Positions 8,403 to 18,242 of a stretch of DNA of 64,000 bases are shown here, piece by piece. The notes beneath the pieces were generated by a model. That model made no database searches. It was not told where the DNA came from and saw nothing but the letters and a program-made list of their open reading frames with translations. A program made the position numbers and the translations under genes. The DNA is from Tissierellia bacterium (GTDB taxonomy: Bacteria; Bacillota; Clostridia; Tissierellales; Peptoniphilaceae): assembly GCA_012728295.1 (NCBI GenBank), contig JAAYFJ010000057.1, positions 45,237 to 109,236 of the forward strand, read 5' to 3'. How positions within the stretch are numbered: position 1 is the first letter of the stretch; every line of letters starts with the position of its first letter.

Positions 8403-10010
8403 ATGAATTATAGCCCATATGAATACCCATTTGAATCTCGAAGGACTATGGTATACGGAAGTAGAGGAATGGTTGCAACGGGGCATCCACTGGCGGCTTC
8501 CGCTGGATTGCAAATTTTGCAAAAAGGTGGAAATGCAGTAGACGCTGCAATAGCCATGGCGGCATGCCTTACAGTGGTGGAACCTTGTTGCAATGGCCTT
8601 GGCGGCGATGGATTTGGAATTATACACGATGGTGAAAGACTTTATGGACTTAATGCATCTGGCAAATCTCCACAGCTATTAAATGGAGAAGAAATAAGGG
8701 CGAAAGGATATAAGTCCATGCCTTTACACGGATGGACACCAGTTAATGTGCCTGGAGTGGTGGGCGGTTGGATGGCAATGTGGGAAAGATTCGGCTCGAT
8801 TTCCATTGCAGACATTATGGAGCCTGCCATTGAATATGCCCGTAGTGGAGCTGTGGTACAACCACAAACAGCAATTAACTGGAAAGAAGATTGGGAGTTA
8901 AAAAAACATTTTCTAAGTGACGAACTATTTCAGCCATTTATTAAACTATTTTCTATTAACGGAAAACCATATGAGGCGGGAATGGTTTTCAAAAGCGAAG
9001 AAATGGCTAGAACATTAGAAGAAATTGCTGACACCAAAGGTGAGAGCTTTTATAGAGGAAGACTGGCGAAAATAATTGATCAGCACTCAAACAAGACTGG
9101 TGGACTTTTAAGAGGTGAAGATTTAGAAGCATATCACCCACAATGGGTAGAACCAATAAGCTCCAATTATAAAGGCTACGATATTTGGGAAATTCCACCA
9201 AATGGACATGGAATTTCAGTATTGATAGCATTAGAAATAATAAAAGAGCTGAAGCTATCAGCCCATAGAAATGGACTTGATGTACACCGTCAAATTGAAG
9301 CCATGAAGCTGGCTTTTGCAGATGTAATGCAATATATTACAGATTCAAATTATATGAAAACATCTCCAAATGAATTGTTATCCTCTAGCTATATTAGGCA
9401 GAGGAAGGAGTTGATAGGAGAAAAAGCAATGGTACCAGTTGCTGGTAGACCAAAGTCTGCTGGGACAGTGTATATGGCTGCTGCTGACAAATCTGGAAAG
9501 ATGGTTTCTTGGATACAATCGAATTACACCAATTTTGGGTCCGGGATTGTGGTACCTGGTACAGGCATTTCATTACACAATAGAGGATGCAACTTCACAC
9601 TGGAACCTGGACACGTCAACGAGGCAAGTGGAGGGAAAAAACCGTATCACACGATAATTCCTGGGTTCATTACAAAAGAGAATAATGCAGTGGGAGCGTT
9701 TGGAATAATGGGAGCTTTTATGCAACCTCAAGCCCATGTTCAGGTAGTGTTAAATCTAATAGAATATGGATTAAATCCCCAAGCTGCACTGGATGCATGG
9801 CGTTGGCAGTGGATGGGAGGAAAGAAAGTCGAGTTAGAACCACAAGTACCTTTTGAAATAGCATCCGAACTTATGGATAGAGGGCATCATGTAAAATATA
9901 GCAAGTTTAGAAATCACATGGGTAGAGGACAGATTATTTTGAAAGATGGAAAAGGCATATTTGCAGGCGGGACAGAGCCTAGAACCGATGGTGCTATATT
10001 GGCATTTTAA
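8403..10010 (+). CDS. Gamma-glutamyltransferase-family protein, cytoplasmic type
   Basis: This Ntn-hydrolase of about 535 residues has the opening 'GMVATGHPLAASAGLQILQKGGNAVDAA' shared by all GGTs and a candidate autocleavage Thr at about residue 355 ('SAGTVYMAAADKSG'), which would become the N-terminus of the small subunit. The downstream glycine-rich block 'GGKKPYHTIIPGF' is also present. It lacks a signal peptide, so it resembles the intracellular GGT-like branch (YwrD type) rather than secreted glutathione-degrading enzymes. The substrate is uncertain: gamma-glutamyl compounds or acylated analogues. The frame is open from TTG 8370, but ATG 8403 has AGGAG 7 bases before it and is preferred. 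It lies 51 bases after the metal importer and may be read from it. Confidence 0.85.
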   Translation: MNYSPYEYPFESRRTMVYGSRGMVATGHPLAASAGLQILQKGGNAVDAAIAMAACLTVVEPCCNGLGGDGFGIIHDGERLYGLNASGKSPQLLNGEEIRAKGYKSMPLHGWTPVNVPGVVGGWMAMWERFGSISIADIMEPAIEYARSGAVVQPQTAINWKEDWELKKHFLSDELFQPFIKLFSINGKPYEAGMVFKSEEMARTLEEIADTKGESFYRGRLAKIIDQHSNKTGGLLRGEDLEAYHPQWVEPISSNYKGYDIWEIPPNGHGISVLIALEIIKELKLSAHRNGLDVHRQIEAMKLAFADVMQYITDSNYMKTSPNELLSSSYIRQRKELIGEKAMVPVAGRPKSAGTVYMAAADKSGKMVSWIQSNYTNFGSGIVVPGTGISLHNRGCNFTLEPGHVNEASGGKKPYHTIIPGFITKENNAVGAFGIMGAFMQPQAHVQVVLNLIEYGLNPQAALDAWRWQWMGGKKVELEPQVPFEIASELMDRGHHVKYSKFRNHMGRGQIILKDGKGIFAGGTEPRTDGAILAF

Positions 10011-10025
10011 CTAATAAATATAAAT

Positions 10026-10060
10026 AAACACACGGTACAGGATTTCTGTACCGTGTGTTT
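10026..10060. terminator. Bidirectional rho-independent terminator
   Basis: AAACACACGGTACAG pairs with CTGTACCGTGTGTTT around a 5-base loop, with A-rich and T-rich flanks on the two sides. It separates two convergent genes, the GGT-like gene and pncB, and can serve both. Confidence 0.85.
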
Positions 10061-10081
10061 ATTGAAAAAATATTATTACTC

Positions 10082-11539
10082 TTAATGTGGTGTATTAGAA
10101 AGCAGATTGTTTTTAACTTTCCAAAGTTTTTCAGATAAGTCTACTACATAGAAGTGCGGATTCTCTATACGTTTAATTTCTTCCCAGAAGCCATCAAGAC
10201 TATTGGCTGTGTGGTTGCGAATGTCTAGAAGACTAGGGGAATCGTATATTCTCTCACCATTATTAAATACTTGAACTAACAATGGTTTTGTATAGTAGTT
10301 GGTGATTGTTTTACGCTTCCAAGTGTGAATGGGGTGGAAAAGTTCATATGGTTTAGATTCATCAATGACTTCATCAAATAGTGTAACCACGTCAGCTAGC
10401 GCTTTATTTGTGTTCTTGTCGAAGAATCTGTGAACTTGTTTGAAGCCCGGAGTAGTAATCTTTTCCACATTTTCGCTTATTTTTATAGTGGGAACCATTT
10501 TACCATCTTTTTCAAGAGCAGTTAATTTATAAACTCCACCGAAAATAGGCTCGCTTTGTGAAGTAATAAGGCGTTCACCTACACCAAAGGAGTTTACACA
10601 TGCTCCTTGAAGCAAGAGGTTCTCAATGACGTATTCATCAAGTCCGCTGGAAATCATTATCCCGCAATCTTCAAAGCCAGCTTCATCCAATACTTTTCTA
10701 GCGGCTTTAGTTAAATATGCCATATCACCACTATCGATTCTGATTCCCTTAGGCCTATATCCTTTTGGCAGTAGTTCTTCATTGAAGACTTTTATAGCAT
10801 TAGGCAAACCTGACTTTAACACGTTATAGGTATCAACTAATAGGAAACAAGAATCTGGGTAAACCCTGGCATATGCTCTAAAAGCATCTATTTCTGAAGG
10901 GAACATTTGCACCCAACTGTGGGCCATGGTTCCTGCTGCGGGAACACCATAGTCTCTGTCTGCCAACGTATTTGCTGTACCTAGGCAACCACCTATGTAC
11001 GAAGCGCGTGCACCATAGTTGGCACTGGCAAATCCTTGTGCACGACGTGAGCCAAATTCAACTACTGGCCTGCCTTTGGCAGCACGAACGATTCTATTTG
11101 CTTTTGTTGCGATTAGTGTTTGATGGTTAATGGTAAGCAATATCATAGTTTCTAGCAATTGAGCTTGTGGAGCTGGTCCTCTTACGATGACAAGAGGTTC
11201 TTGTGGGAATACTGGGGTTCCCTCTGGAATTGCCCAGACGTCACATTCAAACTTGAAGTTGCTTAAATAGTTTAGAAATCTTTCGCCAAACATATTTTTG
11301 CTTCTCAAGAATTCAATATCTTCTTCAGTAAACCTCAAATTAGAAAGGTAGTCTATAACTTGATGTAAACCAGCAAGAATGGCAAATCCACCATCATCTG
11401 GTACTCTTCTAAAAAACATGTCATAATAGACAATTTGGTTTTCCATGCCATTTTCTACATAACCATTTCCCATGGTAAATTCGTAGAAATCAGCTAGCAT
11501 AGTGAGGTTAGTATTATCACATCCTGTTTGGAAATTCAT
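10082..11539 (-). CDS. pncB: Nicotinate phosphoribosyltransferase
   Basis: This enzyme joins nicotinate to PRPP (with ATP hydrolysis) to give nicotinate mononucleotide, the Preiss-Handler salvage step towards NAD. The 485-residue length is that of the Firmicute PncB group. Recognisable blocks are 'LTMLADFYEFTMGNGY' at the N-terminus, 'VEFGSRRAQGF' and 'GTMAHSWVQMFPSEIDAF' in the middle, and 'IRIDSGDMAYL' in the phosphate-binding barrel. It stands alone, with its own ribosome site (AAGGAGGGAATT) and a shared terminator. Assignment is firm. Confidence 0.94.
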   Translation of the reverse strand: MNFQTGCDNTNLTMLADFYEFTMGNGYVENGMENQIVYYDMFFRRVPDDGGFAILAGLHQVIDYLSNLRFTEEDIEFLRSKNMFGERFLNYLSNFKFECDVWAIPEGTPVFPQEPLVIVRGPAPQAQLLETMILLTINHQTLIATKANRIVRAAKGRPVVEFGSRRAQGFASANYGARASYIGGCLGTANTLADRDYGVPAAGTMAHSWVQMFPSEIDAFRAYARVYPDSCFLLVDTYNVLKSGLPNAIKVFNEELLPKGYRPKGIRIDSGDMAYLTKAARKVLDEAGFEDCGIMISSGLDEYVIENLLLQGACVNSFGVGERLITSQSEPIFGGVYKLTALEKDGKMVPTIKISENVEKITTPGFKQVHRFFDKNTNKALADVVTLFDEVIDESKPYELFHPIHTWKRKTITNYYTKPLLVQVFNNGERIYDSPSLLDIRNHTANSLDGFWEEIKRIENPHFYVVDLSEKLWKVKNNLLSNTPH

Positions 11540-11713
11540 AATTCCCTCCTTAATTGTTATATTATTATTATATAACTATGAGATAGTAAAGGCAAGATAG
11601 ACGTCAATTATTTGTCAAGCCATAATAAATATAAAAATGCAAATAAAGACAAATAAATAGGGACTTATCACTTATTACTAATAAACTTTACGTGATAAAT
11701 CCCTATTATAACT

Positions 11714-12230
11714 CTTGACAACTACCCCAACCCGATGTTTTAGGCTCATTCACCATACGGTTATCAACTCACTTTCATATGGTTTCTATCCCGAAACCTG
11801 GGTAAAACTAGAACTGATTTTCACTGCATACTTCTGATAATCTAATTCTTATTTCTTTAATACATTTTAATGCTTTTGTTTCTATCGACAATATTTCTTG
11901 ACTACTTTGTCGATTTGAACCCGTCTGTTTCTTATCGGATTCTAACTGATCGAATCCAAATTCTTCTCTGAATTCTTAAATTTGTGTTCTTTACTAATTA
12001 AGCTTCTTTACGCTTAAACATATTTGTTACTTAAACTTCTTTACTACTAGAACACTATAAAATCAGTATACCTCGCTCGTTCATTTCTTCTATCTCTTTA
12101 TATAAAGGCTTTATCCGGTACTCCTTCGGGAAGAATACGAGAATCTTCTGATAAGGTGTTTCCCCGGCATATGCACGATTAAAGATCATGAAACAGAGCC
12201 ACTTGAATGTTGGGGTCTGTAGTTGTCAAG
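11714..12230. mobile_element. Decayed element bounded by 12-bp inverted repeats
   Basis: CTTGACAACTAC at 11714-11725 is the exact inverse of GTAGTTGTCAAG at 12219-12230. The 517 bases between hold no intact gene. The minus strand retains short open pieces, such as one reading 'FKWLCFMIFNRAYAGE' (near 12200) and one reading 'EEFGFDQLESDKKQTG' (near 11960), separated by stops and frame changes. This looks like an internally deleted insertion sequence. No target duplication is obvious and the IS family was not recognised. Confidence 0.5.
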
Positions 12231-12560
12231 GTCCTTACCAAGATAACCTTCCTTGGTAATACCATTATACCCACAGATATTTTCTTAAAACACAAAAATT
12301 AAATAATTTATAAAATTTTTTATAATTTTTTTAGTGAGTCTAAGTTTTCAAATATTGAAAGAAGGGTGATATTGGAGAATATAGAAATTATCAATAATAC
12401 AAAAGACGATATAGACGAAAACAATAATATGGCTAAGCTAGTGTTTGTAATACATTTAGTTTTTTCTAACTCTATGTGGGGAAAACTATGCAAAAGCCTG
12501 TAGATGCTCCAATTGACCTTTGAATCCCCATCAACTATAATCGACTAAGGAGGCGATATA
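12231..12560. other. Intergenic stretch before pstS
   Basis: About 330 bases without a convincing gene. A small hairpin (TTACCAAG / CTTGGTAA) lies at 12235-12263 beside the inverted-repeat element. A 40-codon AT-rich open stretch starting near 12374 has no recognisable product. The ribosome site of pstS (AAGGAGG, 12547-12553) ends the region. No clear Pho box was seen. Confidence 0.5.
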
Positions 12561-13530
12561 ATGAAAAAATATGTAAAGGTTCTTAGTTTGCTACTTATGA
12601 TTCTTCTTGTATTTACTGCATGTGGCGCACCTGTAGAAGATGCGGCAACTCCCAGAAAATGCGGAAACTGAAGAAACTGTAGAAAACAAAGAAGACGAGC
12701 AGGCACAAGAGGCTAAGGACGACTTTAAAGCACAGATTAGCTTTAGTGGATCTTCAACTTTAGCACCTGTAATCAGCAAAATTTCTACTAACTTTATTGA
12801 AGAATATACAACTTGGGATAAAGTTGATTCTTCATTGCCAGAGGAAAACATTACTATTTATGTTTCTGCAGGTGGTTCAGGAGCTGGAGTCAAAGCGGTA
12901 TTAGATAAAGTAGCGGATTTTGGCATGCTAGCAAGAGATATCAAGGATACGGAAAAAGAAAAAGTTGAATCCTTGCAAGCTTTTACACTTGGCATTGATG
13001 CTCTGACGGTTTCTGTTAACCCTGAAAATGGAATTATTCAAGCCAAAGAAGGCAATCTCACCAAAGATGAGATAATAAAAATATTCTCAGGCGAATACGA
13101 AAAATGGAGCGATGTAGATCCTTCTCTTCCAGCGGAAGAAATAGTAATTGTAACAAGAGACTTAAGTGGTGGAGCTCATGAAGTGTTTCAAAAACAGATT
13201 ATGGGCGATGTAGAAGTGAGCAAAAACTCCATTCAAGCACCTACCATGGGAGCTCTTGTATCTAAAATCATTGAAAACCCCAATGCAATAGGATATGCTT
13301 CATATGGAATAACTAATCAAAATGAAGGAAAATTAATTCCCCTAAAAGTAGATGGAATTGAGCCGACTAAGGAAAATATCATAAGCGGAACTTACTATAT
13401 CACTAGACCTCTTATCATTTTGAAAGACGGAGAACTAACTAAGACAGAACAAATTTTTGTAGACGAACTACAATCCGAAGCTGGACAAAAGGTAATAGAA
13501 GATATGGGCTTTATTCCATTTGAGAAATAA
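12561..13530 (+). pseudogene. pstS: Phosphate ABC transporter substrate-binding lipoprotein PstS, one-base frameshift
   Basis: The start ATG 12561 follows AAGGAGG. It encodes a lipoprotein signal with lipobox FTAC (Cys about residue 21). Within CTCCCAG near 12650 one extra C shifts the frame to a TGA shortly after. Removing it restores '..EDAATPENAETEETVENK' and joins the signal to a complete PBP-like phosphate-binding domain: 'ISFSGSSTLAPVISKI' (phosphate loop), 'YVSAGGSGAGVKAV', 'VTRDLSGGAHEVFQ'. Restored length is about 322 residues, normal for PstS. It is first gene of pstSCAB. A single error in a short C run, in an otherwise perfect gene, may be a sequencing slip. If real, the mature domain would have no export signal. 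Confidence 0.85.
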
Positions 13531-13544
13531 TGGAATTGAAATAA

Positions 13545-13576
13545 GTGGGGGCTACTTTTAGTTGCCCCCTTTTTAT
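13545..13576 (+). terminator. Intercistronic terminator/attenuator between pstS and pstC
   Basis: GGGGGC pairs with GCCCCC around a TACTTTTAGTT loop and is followed by TTTTT. It lies in the short gap between pstS and pstC. Partial termination here would yield more binding protein than membrane subunits, a common arrangement for ABC importers. Confidence 0.75.
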
Positions 13577-13588
13577 TGGGAGTATGCG

Positions 13589-14458
13589 ATGGTGAATAGA
13601 GCATTTAAGACTTCAATATATTTCTTTACAGCTATAACAGCCATCTTGTTAGCTGTATTGTTAGTATTCTTATATAAAGAGGCGCATCCGTTTTTCGTCA
13701 ATCATGGTGTATTTGATTTCATTTTTGGAAGCGATTGGAATGCTAGGGATATTAACGGTAGTTTTCAAATATTCAATATATTAAAAGGTAGTTTTTATAT
13801 CGCATTTTTAGCGTGTATAATATCTTCCCCCCTAGCGTTCGGAGTATCAATATATATTTGTTTTTATTCTCCGCAGAAAATTAAGAAGATGCTATTATGG
13901 ACCATTGGTCTTTTAGCAGGGATACCTTCAATAACATACGGATTCTTTGCGCTGTTTGTAATTGTGAAAGATTTGGAGAAACTATTTTCCATGTCTGCAG
14001 GAGAGTCGGTTTTGGCAGGAGCAATAATACTATCTATTATGATATTGCCTTTTTTTGTGTCTACTTTTGTAGAAACACTTGAAATAATAAAGTTGAAATA
14101 TGAAAAGGACTCTAACTCTCTTGGCGTATCAAAAGAATATTTTATTAGAAAAGTTGTCATCAGAGAGTGCAGATTTTCCATGGTCACTGGATTTATTCTA
14201 GCTTCAGCTAGGGCGGTAGGCGAAACTATGGCGGTTATGATGGCCATAGGCAATACTCCTTTAGTACCTAAATTACTTGGTAAAGCCCAGACGATACCGT
14301 CGTTAATTGCCTTGGAAATCGGGATGAGTGAAGTTGGGAGTGAACACTATTCAGCCCTATTTGCTGCAGGGTTTGTGCTATTATTGCTAGTGTTGGCTAT
14401 AAACCTTGTGTTCTTTGTTTTAGTTCAAAAAAGGAATAATAAATATGGTAAAGTATAA
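13589..14458 (+). CDS. pstC: Phosphate ABC transporter permease PstC
   Basis: This inner-membrane channel subunit has six hydrophobic segments and about 289 residues. 'LGVSKEYFIRKVVIRECRFSM' and 'SARAVGETMAVMMAIGNTPL' are the cytoplasmic coupling loop and the PstC signature that contact the ATPase. The frame is open from TTG 13562, inside the preceding terminator; ATG 13589 has GGAG 7 bases upstream and is chosen. It overlaps pstA by 14 bases. The pair forms the phosphate channel. Confidence 0.9.
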   Translation: MVNRAFKTSIYFFTAITAILLAVLLVFLYKEAHPFFVNHGVFDFIFGSDWNARDINGSFQIFNILKGSFYIAFLACIISSPLAFGVSIYICFYSPQKIKKMLLWTIGLLAGIPSITYGFFALFVIVKDLEKLFSMSAGESVLAGAIILSIMILPFFVSTFVETLEIIKLKYEKDSNSLGVSKEYFIRKVVIRECRFSMVTGFILASARAVGETMAVMMAIGNTPLVPKLLGKAQTIPSLIALEIGMSEVGSEHYSALFAAGFVLLLLVLAINLVFFVLVQKRNNKYGKV

Positions 14459-15305
14459 AGATTGGCTTATTAAGGTGTTTATCTATTTAACGCTTATTGT
14501 AGTTCTAGCGATAGTTTTTAGAATAGCATACTTTATTGTTAAAAATGGGATAAATGAACTTAATATAGATTTTTTATTGGATAATCCAAAGGGTATGCCT
14601 TTAGGTACTGAAGGTGGGATAAAAAATGCAATCCTGGGTTCGTTTGCATTGATGGCATTCGCCATGATTTTTTCTGCTATACTAGGCGTTAGCTGTGCAA
14701 TGTATAATGTAATATATTGTCAATCCAAAGCTATACATACAATTATTTCTTTAACTGTACAATGTATATCTTCAATTCCATCAATTATTTTAGGATTGTT
14801 CGTATATGGATTTTTTATTGTAAGTCTAAATGTTCCTACCAGCTTATTAACTGCTAGCATAACATTAGGTCTAATGGTATTTGCGTTTGTAGAAATAAAG
14901 ATAGAAAAGGCTATAGAAGATGTAGACAGGCAATTTATTAAGGATAGCCACTATCTAGGAGTGGATAATACCTATATGAGCAGAAAGCTAATATTACCTT
15001 TGATTAAGGAAAATATTATCACCACATCGATTTTAGCGGGGAGCTATGCAATAGGAGCTACGGCACCGATTATGATGACAGGGGTAGTATATATGGCCGA
15101 TAGTCCAAGGAGCTTATTAAAACCAGTTATGGCTTTGCCTTTTCACTTGCATATGCTGTTGAGCCAGGCGGTAAAGGTTGAGAAAGCATATGCCACGGCG
15201 TTGGTGCTGATTATTATTTTAATAATTTTACATGTGGTATCAGAGCTTATTATGAGAAATATTGGAGGGGTTATTGTTGAATATTTTAGAGCTAAAAAAT
15301 CTTAA
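14445..15305 (+). CDS. pstA: Phosphate ABC transporter permease PstA
   Basis: The second channel subunit, 286 residues and six hydrophobic segments, carries the coupling-loop block 'DSHYLGVDNTYMSRKLILP' and the PstA-type 'SYAIGATAPIMMTGVVY'. It overlaps pstC at its start and pstB at its end, so translation of the operon is tightly coupled. No phoU follows pstB, which is unusual for a complete pst operon; PhoU may be encoded elsewhere. Confidence 0.9.
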   Translation: MVKYKDWLIKVFIYLTLIVVLAIVFRIAYFIVKNGINELNIDFLLDNPKGMPLGTEGGIKNAILGSFALMAFAMIFSAILGVSCAMYNVIYCQSKAIHTIISLTVQCISSIPSIILGLFVYGFFIVSLNVPTSLLTASITLGLMVFAFVEIKIEKAIEDVDRQFIKDSHYLGVDNTYMSRKLILPLIKENIITTSILAGSYAIGATAPIMMTGVVYMADSPRSLLKPVMALPFHLHMLLSQAVKVEKAYATALVLIIILIILHVVSELIMRNIGGVIVEYFRAKKS

Positions 15306-15948
15306 TATCTCATATAAAGAAAAGGTCATATTGAGAAATGCTAACTTGGGAATTGAACAGCACAGCATAGTCTCTATTATGGGCAATTCAGGATCTGGGA
15401 AATCCACGCTATTTGCAGCGATAAATGGTTTTTTGGAAGAGCAAGGTGGTAGTTATTCAGGGGAGATATTATTTAATAGTAAAAATATAAAAGCATTTAA
15501 AACAGCTGATTTGAGAAGAACGATATCTACGCTGTTTCAAGATTCTAAACCCTTTGATTTATCAATAGAAAAGAATCTCACATATGCCATGGAGTATTAT
15601 GAGGGAAAGGTGTTAAATAAAAAAGACAGGGTGCGGGAACTGCTTACTATGGTCAACCTTTATGATGAGGTTAAGGACAACATTCACATATCAACTAGAA
15701 AATTATCAGGCGGGCAAAAACAAAGACTGTGCATAGCTAGAATGCTGACGACAAATCCGGAAATATTAATATTTGACGAACCATTTTCTTCTCTGGATAG
15801 AAAGAACACTTTAATAATAGAGGACTTGTTAAGGCAATTATCAAAAAAATACACCATATTATTGTCTACTCATAATGAAGAACAAGCAGAGCGAATATCC
15901 GATAAAATTGTGAGAATAGATGATTTTGAGCTCAAAGGAGTTAAATAA
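15277..15948 (+). CDS. pstB: Phosphate ABC transporter ATP-binding protein PstB (divergent)
   Basis: ATPase with Walker A 'GNSGSGKST', signature 'LSGGQKQRL', Walker B 'ILIFDEPFSSLD' and switch region 'LLSTHNEEQ'. At about 223 residues it is shorter than the usual PstB of 250 and its sequence is divergent, with 'GNSGSGKST' replacing the classical PstB loop 'GPSGCGKST'. Position after pstCA supports the assignment. TTG 15277, 6 bases after GGAGGGG, is the best start, overlapping pstA by 29 bases. An upstream in-frame TTG at 15262 precedes the ribosome site. Confidence 0.82.
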   Translation: MNILELKNLNISYKEKVILRNANLGIEQHSIVSIMGNSGSGKSTLFAAINGFLEEQGGSYSGEILFNSKNIKAFKTADLRRTISTLFQDSKPFDLSIEKNLTYAMEYYEGKVLNKKDRVRELLTMVNLYDEVKDNIHISTRKLSGGQKQRLCIARMLTTNPEILIFDEPFSSLDRKNTLIIEDLLRQLSKKYTILLSTHNEEQAERISDKIVRIDDFELKGVK

Positions 15949-15984
15949 AGTAATAGGAAATTGCATATTAATAGAACCCATATA

Positions 15985-16016
15985 AAAGGCGTTACACATT
16001 TGTGTAACGCCTTTAT
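15985..16016. terminator. Bidirectional terminator
   Basis: AAAGGCGTTACACA pairs with TGTGTAACGCCTTT with a tiny loop. It closes the pst operon and also the convergent NSS transporter gene. Confidence 0.85.
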
Positions 16017-16042
16017 ACAGCCAATTAAATAACAACTAATTA

Positions 16043-17395
16043 TTATTCTCCTGGTAAAATTCCGATGGAGCTTAAGAAAATAATAATCATAACGATAGGT
16101 GCAAGATACTTGATAATCATGTAGTATACGTTTTTTAGTCCGAAAGTAAGAGTACCTTGGTTTGTAAGTTCATCCATAATATCTGATTTCTTATATGCCC
16201 ATCCAAGGAATATTATTTCAATAAATGCGGCTATAGTCAGCAGATAGTTTGCTGTAATATAGTCTAAGAAATCAAATAATGTCTTTCCAGCAATTGTAAA
16301 TCCTGACCATGGACCGTTGGATAAACTACAGAAAACTGCAACAACTGTTATTAAGCCACCTGCCAGCCAAGTTGCTTTTTTTCGAGGTAAGTCCATACTC
16401 TCAACCCCATAAGCTACAACTGCTTCTAGTAGTGAAATAGTAGAAGTTAAAGCTGCTAAAGCTAATAGCAGGAAGAAAGCTATTCCGAAAAGATATCCAC
16501 CAGGCATAGATGGGAATACGTTAGGAAGTGTAATAAATACAAGACCTGCTCCTTGACCTGGCTCTAATCCAAATGCGAATACAGCTGGGAAAATTGCAAT
16601 TCCTGAAAGCAATGCAATTAGAGTGTCAAAAAAAGCAATGTTCAATGTTGATTTTGGAAGAGAGTCTTTTCTGCTTACATATGATCCATATGTAACGATA
16701 ATTCCCATTCCCAAGCTCATGGAGAAAAATGCGTGTCCCAATGCAGCTAAAAAACCGCCTAGAGAGAATTTAGTGAAATCAGGATAGAATAGGAAGCGAA
16801 GACCTGCCATACCTCCTTCCAAAGTTAAACCTCTAATATCTAATAAAATAACTAATACTAATAATACCGGTATAAGTACTGATGAGACCTTTTCAATACC
16901 ACCTTGAACTCCTGCTCTAACAATTGTTATTGTCAATAGCATAAATACGATTGTCCAAAAGATTGGTTTGATTGGAGAGCTAATGAATGTTGAGAACATT
17001 GCAGCTAATTGATCAGGTGATTGACCTACAAAACTATTAGTAGCGGCTTTATAAATATATTCCAAAGTCCAGCCAGCAACAACAGCGTAGAAACTCAATA
17101 TCATAAAACTTGCTAAAACTCCAATTACCCCTGAGATATACCATTTTTTTCCAGGAGCTAAATTTTTGAAAGAACCTACGGAGTCAGACTGACCACGACG
17201 GCCAATAACCAACTCACTCATCATCAATGGAACTCCAATTATTACAACAATTGCTAAATAAACTAATAGAAAAGCACCGCCGCCGTTCATTCCAACGATA
17301 TATGGGAATCTCCAAATATTTCCCAAACCTACAGCTGAACCAACAGCAGCCATAATCATTCCAAACGTACTATTAAAACCTTCTCTGTTTTCCAT
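16043..17395 (-). CDS. Sodium-dependent amino-acid transporter (NSS/SNF family)
   Basis: A 450-residue LeuT-fold carrier that takes up an amino acid with Na+. The N-terminal signature 'AAVGSAVGLGNIWRFPYIVG' contains helix-1 residues that bind Na+ and substrate, and there are about eleven to twelve hydrophobic segments, as in the short bacterial branch (MhsT/Tyt1). It is monocistronic, with its own upstream ribosome site. A second NSS gene with a T-box lies at 44463. The substrate cannot be read from sequence; hydrophobic or aromatic amino acids are typical. Confidence 0.9.
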   Translation of the reverse strand: MENREGFNSTFGMIMAAVGSAVGLGNIWRFPYIVGMNGGGAFLLVYLAIVVIIGVPLMMSELVIGRRGQSDSVGSFKNLAPGKKWYISGVIGVLASFMILSFYAVVAGWTLEYIYKAATNSFVGQSPDQLAAMFSTFISSPIKPIFWTIVFMLLTITIVRAGVQGGIEKVSSVLIPVLLVLVILLDIRGLTLEGGMAGLRFLFYPDFTKFSLGGFLAALGHAFFSMSLGMGIIVTYGSYVSRKDSLPKSTLNIAFFDTLIALLSGIAIFPAVFAFGLEPGQGAGLVFITLPNVFPSMPGGYLFGIAFFLLLALAALTSTISLLEAVVAYGVESMDLPRKKATWLAGGLITVVAVFCSLSNGPWSGFTIAGKTLFDFLDYITANYLLTIAAFIEIIFLGWAYKKSDIMDELTNQGTLTFGLKNVYYMIIKYLAPIVMIIIFLSSIGILPGE

Positions 17396-17624
17396 ACTAC
17401 CTCCTTATTGTTATAAAAATGTCTTGATTTAGGCTGTACATCTACCACTATAACACAAAGTGTTTAAGGCACTCAAGGGTTGAGAAATAAATTAATTAAT
17501 AATCAATCATGTAATAATATTAACAATTACAACGGATGTAGAACTTCTGGTATTTAGATAGTAAATTGGGTAAAAATACCAAAGCTGGATAAATTTCAAC
17601 AAAAATATAGAAGGAGTTGTGAGT

Positions 17625-18221
17625 ATGGGCTTTAGAGAAGCGTTAATTAATCGAAGGAGTATTTATGCAATTGGGAAAGATAGAGTTTTGGGGAAAGAGA
17701 AGGTTGAAGGCATTGTCAAAGACGGGATACTTCACATTCCCAGCCCGTTTAACGTTCAAAGTAACAGAGCAGTTGTTCTATTTGGAGAGAAAAGCGATGA
17801 GTTTTGGGATAAGCTAATAGAAATAATGAAAGGTATGCTAAGCCCGGACAGGTTTCCAGCTACAGAAGAGAAGCTACTAGGGTTTAAAGCAGGATATGGA
17901 ACGGTGCTGTTCTTTATTGACGATGCTGCCATAAATGAGCTTAAAGACAAGTTTCCTCTATATGCACATAACTTCACGCCATGGTCAGAGCATAGTCAAG
18001 GAATGCTTCAATACTATATATGGGCAGGATTAGAGGCTGAGGGGTTAGGAGCGAATTTACAACATTACAATGAGCTAGTAGAGGAATTTGTGAAAGAAAA
18101 ATATCCAATAAAAGAGGGTTGGAGACTTACTGCACAGATGCCTTTTGGAAAAGCATTAGAAAAAGCAGGCGAAAAAGAATTTTTACCAATAGAAGAAACG
18201 TTTGTTTCTTTAGGTGAATAA
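17625..18221 (+). CDS. Nitroreductase-family protein (Frm2-like)
   Basis: This FMN-binding nitroreductase-fold protein has about 198 residues. The opening 'FREALINRRSIYAIG' (the Arg-Arg-Ser phosphate-binding block), 'SPFNVQSNRAVVLFG' and 'GLGANLQHYN' are characteristic of the Frm2/Hbn1-like branch, which reduces nitro-aromatics with NAD(P)H in the few members studied. The physiological substrate is unknown. ATG 17625 lies 8 bases after AAGGAG; an in-frame GTG at 17619 is too close to it. The gene is monocistronic with its own terminator. Confidence 0.85.
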   Translation: MGFREALINRRSIYAIGKDRVLGKEKVEGIVKDGILHIPSPFNVQSNRAVVLFGEKSDEFWDKLIEIMKGMLSPDRFPATEEKLLGFKAGYGTVLFFIDDAAINELKDKFPLYAHNFTPWSEHSQGMLQYYIWAGLEAEGLGANLQHYNELVEEFVKEKYPIKEGWRLTAQMPFGKALEKAGEKEFLPIEETFVSLGE

Positions 18222-18242
18222 TTGATAATGATATCTTATTAC

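Noticed and set aside
12374..12510. Small gene of about 43 codons before pstS
   Set aside because: AT-rich low-information translation, poor start signal, no family resemblance.
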